Source of the DNA: Alphaproteobacteria bacterium
Lineage (GTDB): Bacteria > Pseudomonadota > Alphaproteobacteria > UBA6615
Length of the DNA stretch: 64,000 nucleotides
Reading direction: 5' to 3'
Assembly (NCBI GenBank): GCA_039980135.1
Contig: JBDXCV010000007.1
Span: 62,001-126,000, forward strand
The translations under genes and the position numbers were made by a program. Below are positions 58,784 to 64,000 of the stretch, one piece after another. Under the pieces are notes generated by a model that saw only the letters and a list, made by a program, of their open reading frames with translations, searched no databases and was not told where the DNA came from. How positions within the stretch are numbered: position 1 is the stretch's first letter; every line of letters starts with the position of its first letter.

Positions 58784-59896
58784 ATGTCCAAATTCAAACT
58801 ATCGCGGCGCGATTTCGTCAAAACTTCGATTGCGGGGGCGGCCGGGCTCAGCGCATTGGGAATGCCGACAATGGCGTCTGCCGCCGGGCTGACGGTGGGC
58901 ATCGTTTATGTCGGCCCGCGCGATGATTTTGGCTGGAACCAGGCCCATGCCGCCGCCGCGGCGGTGCTGAAAAAGGTTCCCGACGTGACGGTGGTCGAGG
59001 AAGAGAGCGTTCCCGAGACGATCGCGGTGGCCAAATCGATGGAATCGATGATCAATCTCGATGGCGCCAAGATGATTTTCGCTACCTCGTTCGGCTACTA
59101 CAAACCCTTCGTTCTGGATACCGCGGTGAAGCACAAGGATGTCGAGTTTCGCCATGCCGCACCGCTGTGGACCGACGCCGACCCGAAGAATGCGGGTTCC
59201 TATTTCGGCTACCTCGACCAGGCCCACTATGTGGACGGCGTCGCGGCGGGTCTTGTGACCAAAACAAACAAACTGGGTTTTGTTGCCGCCAAGCCCATCG
59301 GCACGGTGCTGCGCAACATCAACTCGTTCCTGATTGGCGCCCGCAAGGTCAACCCGGACGTGGTCGTCCAGGTGATTTTCACCGGCGAGTGGTCGCTGCC
59401 CGTGCGTGAGGCCGAGGCCACCAACGCGCTCGTCAACGCCAATTGCGACGTCATCACCTGCCATGTGGACAGCCCGAAGGTCGTGATCGAGACGGCGGAA
59501 GGGCGCGGGGTCAAGACCTGCGGCCATAACGCGTCCCAGGCGCCGTTGGCGCCCAAGGGCTTTATCACCGGTGCGGAGTATAAATGGTCTACCATTTACA
59601 CCGGTTTTGCCGCCGATCTGGCCGCCGGCAAGGCGCTGCCGAATTTCGTCGGTGCCGGATTTGATCAGGACTTCGTGCAGAACACGGCCTACGGCGCCGG
59701 TGCGACCCCCGCGGCTATCGCGGCAGCGGATGCGGCGCGCGCGGAGGTCAAGGCCGGCAAGCCGATCTTCGCCGGCCCGATCAAGAAGCAGGATGGCACG
59801 GCGCTCGTCGGCGCAGGCGCGACGTTGGACAATTACGACCCCATGCTCGATCGCACGGACTTCCTGATCGAAGGTGTCATCGGATCGGTCACCTGA
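58784..59896 (+). CDS. BMP-family ABC transporter substrate-binding protein (Tat-exported)
   Basis: 370 residues starting MSKFKLSRRDFVKTS, with GAAAGGG upstream. The twin-arginine motif S-R-R-D-F-V-K and a hydrophobic stretch ending M-A-S-A-A mark Tat export to the periplasm. The mature part has the BMP/Med start L-T-V-G-I-V-Y-V-G-P-R-D-D-F-G-W-N-Q and G-Y-Y-K-P-F. BMP proteins bind nucleosides, purine-like or other small N-compounds. The two permeases and ATPase follow in the operon. Confidence 0.9.
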   Translation: MSKFKLSRRDFVKTSIAGAAGLSALGMPTMASAAGLTVGIVYVGPRDDFGWNQAHAAAAAVLKKVPDVTVVEEESVPETIAVAKSMESMINLDGAKMIFATSFGYYKPFVLDTAVKHKDVEFRHAAPLWTDADPKNAGSYFGYLDQAHYVDGVAAGLVTKTNKLGFVAAKPIGTVLRNINSFLIGARKVNPDVVVQVIFTGEWSLPVREAEATNALVNANCDVITCHVDSPKVVIETAEGRGVKTCGHNASQAPLAPKGFITGAEYKWSTIYTGFAADLAAGKALPNFVGAGFDQDFVQNTAYGAGATPAAIAAADAARAEVKAGKPIFAGPIKKQDGTALVGAGATLDNYDPMLDRTDFLIEGVIGSVT

Positions 59897-59954
59897 TTTG
59901 GCTGGGCCGGGTTCGCCCGGCCCACGCCACACCCGTTCGGGGCGAGAGACAATC

Positions 59955-61055
59955 ATGACGGAACTGGCCGGGCCCGCATCCGGGATGCAGGGCGAATTGA
60001 TTTCGCGTCTGAAGCGTTCGGGCGAGTATGTCCTGATGCCCGCGGCGGCGATTCTGATCTCCGGCATCCTGTTTGCGGTATTTCTGCTCTTTCTCGGCAA
60101 ATCGCCTGTCCAGTTTTATGAACTGCTTTGGCGTGGCGGTTTCGGCACGTCGTTCTCTTGGCAGAACACGCTTATTCGCGCATCCCCGTTCATGCTCACC
60201 GCGCTGTGTGTGGCCATCCCCGCGCGGCTCGGAATGGTCGTCATCGGCGGCGAGGGAGCGCTTATCATGGGCGGGTTCGGGGCGGCGGTCGTTGCCATCC
60301 CCCTAATCGGCTGGGCGCCGCCGTTCGTGGTGATTGGCACGATGGTGATTGTCTCCGCCATTGCGGGCGGAATCTGGATGGGGATCGTCGGTGCCGTGCG
60401 GCATTATCGCGGGGTCAATGAAACCATTTCGAGCCTGCTGCTTTTCTATATCGCGGTCTCGATACTGAATTTCTTTGTCGAGGGCATGCTGCGCGACCCG
60501 TCGGACCCCAACAAGCCGTCCACCATGCCGATCGGCAAGGAAAACATGATCGGCAATATTCCCGGCACGGATGTCCACTGGGGCCTGATCGTCGGCATTG
60601 TCCTGTGCGTGGTCCTGTACTTCCTGATGAACCGGACGACGTTCGGGTTCGCCGCCCGGATCACCGGCGGCAATCTGCGCGCCGCGCAGGCGCAGGGACT
60701 GCCGGTCGGCAAGCTGATCCTGGTCTCTTGTGTCATCGCGGGTGCGGCGGCCGGTCTGGCCGGCTTCTTCGAAGTGGCGGCCATTCACGGCAAGGCGAAT
60801 GCATCGCTGATTGCAGGCTATGGCTTCACCGGAATTCTTGTCTCCTTCCTGGCGCGCCACAACCCGCTGGTTATCATCCCGATCGCGATATTCCTGGGTG
60901 GAATTGCGGCGTCGGGCGGATTGATCCAGCGGCGTATGGACCTGCCGGATGCCACGGTGCTGGTGTTGCAGGGACTGATCTTCGTGGTCCTCTTGGCCTC
61001 GGAAACCCTCTATGGACGTTTCAGGGTATTCCAGCTTGAGGATTCGACATCATGA
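59955..61055 (+). CDS. ABC transporter permease, BMP-type (first of two)
   Basis: 366 residues starting MTELAGPASGMQ; about nine membrane segments (for example 35-57, 80-105 and further to the C-terminus). Blocks such as A-I-P-A-R-L-G-M-V-V-I-G-G-E-G-A-L and G-A-A-A-G-L-A-G-F-F-E-V-A-A belong to the BPD_transp_2 nucleoside/branched-chain permease family. Its stop overlaps the next permease start by ATGA. Confidence 0.9.
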   Translation: MTELAGPASGMQGELISRLKRSGEYVLMPAAAILISGILFAVFLLFLGKSPVQFYELLWRGGFGTSFSWQNTLIRASPFMLTALCVAIPARLGMVVIGGEGALIMGGFGAAVVAIPLIGWAPPFVVIGTMVIVSAIAGGIWMGIVGAVRHYRGVNETISSLLLFYIAVSILNFFVEGMLRDPSDPNKPSTMPIGKENMIGNIPGTDVHWGLIVGIVLCVVLYFLMNRTTFGFAARITGGNLRAAQAQGLPVGKLILVSCVIAGAAAGLAGFFEVAAIHGKANASLIAGYGFTGILVSFLARHNPLVIIPIAIFLGGIAASGGLIQRRMDLPDATVLVLQGLIFVVLLASETLYGRFRVFQLEDSTS

Positions 61056-61975
61056 GTGACGGCGGCTCCTTGGCGACGGTCCTGCTGGCGATGTTCGCCG
61101 GCGCCATTCGTGTGTCCACGCCCTTTCTCTTCGTGAGCCTCGGTGAATGCCTGACCGAGAAATCCGGCCGCATCAATCTCGGCCTCGAAGGCACCCTCGT
61201 GTTCGGTGCGATGACGGGCTATGCGCTCTCGCTGCACACCGGTTCACCCTGGCTGGGCGTCCTGGCCGCCGGCGTCGTCGGCAGCCTGTTCGGAGCAATT
61301 CACGGCTATTTGTGCAAGCTCCCCAAGGTCAACGACATTGCCATCGGCATTGCGTTGATGCTGTTCGGCACCGGGACGGCGTTCTTCTTCGGCAAGGCCT
61401 ACATCCAGCCCCAGGCGGCCCGGTTGCCGTCAATCGAATTCGGCGGCTGGTCGGAAAATCCCGCCATCCAGCAGGCTCTGGAGATCAACCCGCTGTTCAT
61501 TCTCGGCTTCCTCTTGGCGGTCGCCATGTGGTGGGCGTTCAAGAACACCCGCTGGGGCCTGATCGTACGCACCACGGGCGACAGCACGCCCGCCGCGGTC
61601 GCCCTGGGGATCAACGTGGACCTGGTGCGTTTATACGCGACGACGGTGGGCGGGTTTTTCGCCGGAGTCGGCGGGTCGTTCCTGTCCCTGTCGTATCCGG
61701 GCAGTTGGACCGAGGGGCTTTCGTCCGGACAAGGGCTGATGGCAGTCGCACTCGTCATCTTCGCGCGCTGGAACCCGTTGGCCTGTTTCCTCGCGGCCAT
61801 TCTGTTCGGCGCCGCCGGGGCGCTCGGCCCGGCCCTGCAGTCGGTCGGCATCAGTGAGGGCTATCACTTCTTCAATGCGGCACCGTATATTTTGACGCTC
61901 GGTATCCTGATCGTCAGCGTATCGCCGAAGCGCTCCCTGCGCGGCGCACCGGCCGAACTCTCGATCACCAAGTAA
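61052..61975 (+). CDS. ABC transporter permease, BMP-type (second of two)
   Basis: 307 residues, BPD_transp_2 family, overlapping the first permease by four bases. Family blocks: L-G-E-C-L-T-E-K-S-G-R-I-N-L-G-L-E-G-T-L, N-D-I-A-I-G-I-A-L-M-L-F-G-T-G, and G-G-F-F-A-G-V-G-G-S-F-L-S-L. Forms the inner-membrane heterodimer with the previous protein. The amidase gene starts 8 bp later. Confidence 0.9.
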   Translation: MSDGGSLATVLLAMFAGAIRVSTPFLFVSLGECLTEKSGRINLGLEGTLVFGAMTGYALSLHTGSPWLGVLAAGVVGSLFGAIHGYLCKLPKVNDIAIGIALMLFGTGTAFFFGKAYIQPQAARLPSIEFGGWSENPAIQQALEINPLFILGFLLAVAMWWAFKNTRWGLIVRTTGDSTPAAVALGINVDLVRLYATTVGGFFAGVGGSFLSLSYPGSWTEGLSSGQGLMAVALVIFARWNPLACFLAAILFGAAGALGPALQSVGISEGYHFFNAAPYILTLGILIVSVSPKRSLRGAPAELSITK

Positions 61976-61983
61976 CGGAGGCG

Positions 61984-63003
61984 ATGATGAACGGATTGGG
62001 TGGACTGAACAAATCGGCCGAAGGCGTCGTCCTCGGCATGGTCCAGCTTCAGCTCCCGGTGGTTGCCACGCCGGAAGACCTCGCGGCGCAGACCGACGTC
62101 ATCGTCGAGATGGTGGGCAAGGCGCGGCGCAACCTGCCGACCATGGATCTGGTCGTGTTTCCGGAATATGCCCTGCACGGGCTGTCGATGGACACCAGTG
62201 ACGAGATCATGTGCAGCCTCGACGGTCCCGAAGTTGCGGCGTTCAAGGCGGCGTGCGCAGAGCACGACATCTGGGGCTGCTTCTCGATCATGGAACGCAA
62301 CCCCGGCGGCAATCCCTACAATTCCGGTCTGGTGATCGACAATCATGGCGAGCTGCAACTCTACTATCGCAAGCTCCACCCATGGGTGCCTGTCGAGCCA
62401 TGGGAGCCGGGCGATATCGGCATCCCGGTGATCGACGGCCCGAAGGGGGTGAAGCTCGCCCTGATCATCTGCCATGACGGGATGTTCCCCGAAATGGCCC
62501 GCGAATGCGCCTACAAGGGCGCGGAGATCATGATCCGCACGGCGGGCTATACAGCGCCGATCCGCGACAGCTGGCGGTTTACCAATCAGGCCAACGCGTT
62601 TCAGAACCTCATGGTCACCGCCAATGTGTGCATGTGCGGCACCGACGGCAGTTTCGATTCCATGGGCGAGGGGATGATCGTCAACTTCGACGGCACGGTT
62701 CTCGCCCACGGCACGAACGGCCGTGCGAACGAAATCATCACCGCCGAGGTGCGGCCCGACCTGGTGCGCGAAGCGCGGCTGGGATGGGGTGTGGAGAACA
62801 ACATCTATCAGCTCGGCCATCGCGGCTATGTGGCGGTGAAAGACGGTGCGCAGGACTGCCCCTACACCTTCATGCAGGATCTTGTTGCAGGCGAATATGC
62901 ATTGCCCTGGGAGGGCGAGGTTGCCGTGACCGACGGCACGTCCTGTGGTTTCGATGCCCCGACCCGGGTATATGGCGCCAAGGTCGATGAGGCGGCGGAG
63001 TAG
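61984..63003 (+). CDS. amiF: formamidase-like nitrilase-superfamily amidase
   Basis: 339 residues, close to Helicobacter AmiF in length and layout as I remember it. Catalytic triad E61 (F-P-E-Y), K130 (Y-Y-R-K-L-H-P-W) and C163 (I-I-C-H-D-G-M), plus E139 (V-E-P-W-E-P-G-D). AmiF hydrolyses formamide to formate and ammonia; related aliphatic amidases prefer larger amides, so the substrate is inferred. GGAGG precedes two adjacent ATGs. Located inside the ABC importer operon, so the import and cleavage of the same or a derived amide is likely. Confidence 0.85.
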   Translation: MMNGLGGLNKSAEGVVLGMVQLQLPVVATPEDLAAQTDVIVEMVGKARRNLPTMDLVVFPEYALHGLSMDTSDEIMCSLDGPEVAAFKAACAEHDIWGCFSIMERNPGGNPYNSGLVIDNHGELQLYYRKLHPWVPVEPWEPGDIGIPVIDGPKGVKLALIICHDGMFPEMARECAYKGAEIMIRTAGYTAPIRDSWRFTNQANAFQNLMVTANVCMCGTDGSFDSMGEGMIVNFDGTVLAHGTNGRANEIITAEVRPDLVREARLGWGVENNIYQLGHRGYVAVKDGAQDCPYTFMQDLVAGEYALPWEGEVAVTDGTSCGFDAPTRVYGAKVDEAAE

Positions 63004-63007
63004 CGGT

Positions 63008-63742
63008 ATGAGCGCCAGCAGCCAATCCGACGAACAGGTGGCCTCGAACGAGGGGCCGGTCGCGGCCGACCCCTATCCCTGGCCCTTCGACGGTGATCTG
63101 CGCCCGGCGAATACCGCATTGCTGATCATCGACATGCAGACCGATTTTTGCGGCGTCGGCGGTTACGTGGATTCCATGGGTTACGACCTGTCGCTCACGC
63201 GCGCGCCGGTCGAGCCCATCTCGCGGGTGCTGTCGGCGATGCGCGGCGCGGGTTTTCATATTCTCCATACCCGCGAGGGCCATCGCCCCGATCTGGCCGA
63301 CCTGCCGGCCAACAAGCAATGGCGTTCGCGCCGCATCGGTGCCGGGATCGGCGATATCGGCCCGTGCGGGCGTGTGCTTGTGCGCGGTGAGCCGGGCTGG
63401 GAAATCATCCCCGAGCTGGCGCCGCTGCCCGAAGAGGCGGTGATCGACAAGCCGGGGAAAGGCTCCTTCTACGCCACCGATCTGGAGCTCATTCTGCACA
63501 CGCGCGGCATTCGCAATATCGTGCTGACGGGGATCACGACAGACGTCTGTGTGCACACGACGATGCGTGACGCGAATGATCGCGGCTTCGAATGCCTGCT
63601 GCTGGAAGATTGTTGCGGCGCGACCGATCGCGGCAATCACGATGCGGCGATCCACATGATCAAGATGCAGGGCGGCGTTTTCGGCGCCGTTTCAAACAGC
63701 ACAGACTATCTGGCCGCGCTTGACCGCGCCGGTCTGGCATGA
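63008..63742 (+). CDS. biuH: biuret hydrolase-like cysteine hydrolase (isochorismatase family)
   Basis: 244 residues starting [10 protein letters not shown], 4 bp after the amidase stop. Matches Rhizobium biuret hydrolase BiuH as I remember it, including the N-terminal D-P-Y-P-W-P-F-D-G. Catalytic triad D42 (I-I-D-M-Q-T-D-F-C), K148 (I-D-K-P-G-K-G-S-F) and C181 (T-T-D-V-C-V-H), with the E-D-C-C-G-A-T-D end. BiuH cleaves biuret to allophanate and ammonia. Ureidoacrylate-type amidases are the main alternative. No allophanate hydrolase gene is in the window. Confidence 0.85.
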   Translation: MSASSQSDEQVASNEGPVAADPYPWPFDGDLRPANTALLIIDMQTDFCGVGGYVDSMGYDLSLTRAPVEPISRVLSAMRGAGFHILHTREGHRPDLADLPANKQWRSRRIGAGIGDIGPCGRVLVRGEPGWEIIPELAPLPEEAVIDKPGKGSFYATDLELILHTRGIRNIVLTGITTDVCVHTTMRDANDRGFECLLLEDCCGATDRGNHDAAIHMIKMQGGVFGAVSNSTDYLAALDRAGLA

Positions 63743-63749
63743 GGGCGGT

Positions 63750-64000
63750 ATGACATCCACGGCGGAAATCGAACGGGAACCGCGCGGCATCGGGGTCGAG
63801 ACCTTCGTGATGACGAAGAAGTTTGGTTCCCTGGTGGCCCTCGACGATGCGTCCATCAAGGTGCGGCCGGGCAGCTTTCATGCGCTTCTCGGAGAGAATG
63901 GCGCCGGCAAGTCGACCCTCGTGAAATGCATCATGGGAGTCTACAAGCCGACGTCCGGCCAGATCATGGTCGATGATCATGAAGTTGAAATCGCGAGCCC
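63750..64000 (+). CDS. ABC transporter ATP-binding protein, N-terminal fragment (runs off the right edge)
   Basis: 83 complete codons visible, starting MTSTAEIEREPRG. Walker A is G-E-N-G-A-G-K-S-T near residue 53, and I-M-G-V-Y-K-P-T-S-G-Q-I follows, as in the duplicated ATPases of sugar/nucleoside importers. It is 7 bp after the biuH stop and completes the BMP importer; the signature motif and Walker B lie outside the window. Confidence 0.88.
   Translation, partial: MTSTAEIEREPRGIGVETFVMTKKFGSLVALDDASIKVRPGSFHALLGENGAGKSTLVKCIMGVYKPTSGQIMVDDHEVEIAS

Noticed and set aside
61864-62820. 318-codon antisense frame opposite the formamidase gene
   Set aside because: Shadow of a gene whose catalytic triad is intact.
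1-64000. Prophage, insertion sequence or integrative element
   Set aside because: I see no transposase, integrase or phage structural gene, and gene style is uniform.

Overview
The window looks like chromosome of a GC-rich alphaproteobacterium, probably a free-living heterotroph of the Rhodospirillales type. This rests on the protein families and their sequence style (CaiB/BaiF CoA transferases, Gfo/Idh/MocA and luciferase-like oxidoreductases, SlyX, DinB, EamA exporters), on dispersed extragenic palindromes of the alphaproteobacterial kind, and on dense short operons. I see no rRNA, tRNA, CRISPR array, phage gene or transposase. Both window edges cut genes: a Gfo/Idh/MocA oxidoreductase at the left and an ABC transporter ATPase at the right.

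Layout. 0-8 kb: alpha/beta hydrolase, a small membrane protein, an acyl-CoA module (CaiB/BaiF transferase and crotonase, divergent from a 3-hydroxyacyl-CoA dehydrogenase and an enolase-superfamily enzyme), a receiver-like orphan and an LVIVD-repeat protein. 8-16.8 kb: a tandem pair of luciferase-like monooxygenases, an orphan form-II CoxL-type molybdenum hydroxylase subunit, an EamA exporter, a lipoprotein-like protein, a Gfo/Idh oxidoreductase and a MaoC/mesaconyl-CoA hydratase-type enzyme. 16.8-25.9 kb: a minus-strand operon (GST, double YCII protein, ketopantoate reductase-like protein), an exported metallo-beta-lactamase-fold hydrolase, two tandem 3-hydroxyisobutyrate dehydrogenase-like genes, two tandem Gfo/Idh genes, a quinone oxidoreductase and a DUF1761 protein. 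25.9-34 kb: CaiB divergent from a run with a glycolate/lactate oxidase-type flavoprotein, class II aldolase, hydrolase, NIPSNAP protein and a fluoroacetate-dehalogenase-like enzyme, then EamA and CinA. 34-48 kb: 2OG-Fe(II) oxygenase, DinB, GIY-YIG, SlyX, thiolase, two racemase-fold paralogues, two EamA paralogues, FAH hydrolase, TPP enzyme, luciferase-like enzyme, an E1 alpha/beta dehydrogenase pair and a duplicated-domain protein of unknown function. 48-54.4 kb: a two-kinase signalling operon converging on an RpfF-like DSF synthase. 54.6-58.5 kb: methylsuccinyl-CoA-dehydrogenase-like and 2-methylfumaryl-CoA-isomerase-like genes, and RraA. 58.8-64 kb: a BMP-family ABC importer enclosing formamidase-like and biuret-hydrolase-like genes.

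Most striking observation: the GST gene at 18639-19331 (minus) has an in-frame TGA exactly where the family carries its catalytic cysteine (S-F-T-[TGA]-P-W-V-Q-R). A good ribosome-binding site and ATG lie upstream, uninterrupted GST sequence follows, and just after the TGA there is a hairpin that fits the general rules for bacterial SECIS elements. I read it as a candidate selenocysteine-containing GST; a point nonsense mutation or sequencing error is the competing explanation.

Other highlights: (i) RpfF/RpfC-type diffusible-signal quorum sensing with the convergent layout known from Xanthomonas, but with a second soluble REC-PAS-PAS kinase and no RpfG; (ii) a biuret/formamide-type nitrogen-scavenging locus; (iii) a haloacetate-to-glycolate-to-glyoxylate gene pairing; (iv) five tandem paralogue pairs in about 33 kb; (v) two families of paired inverted palindromes of MITE/BIME style, four of them clustered at 35.6-38.7 kb.
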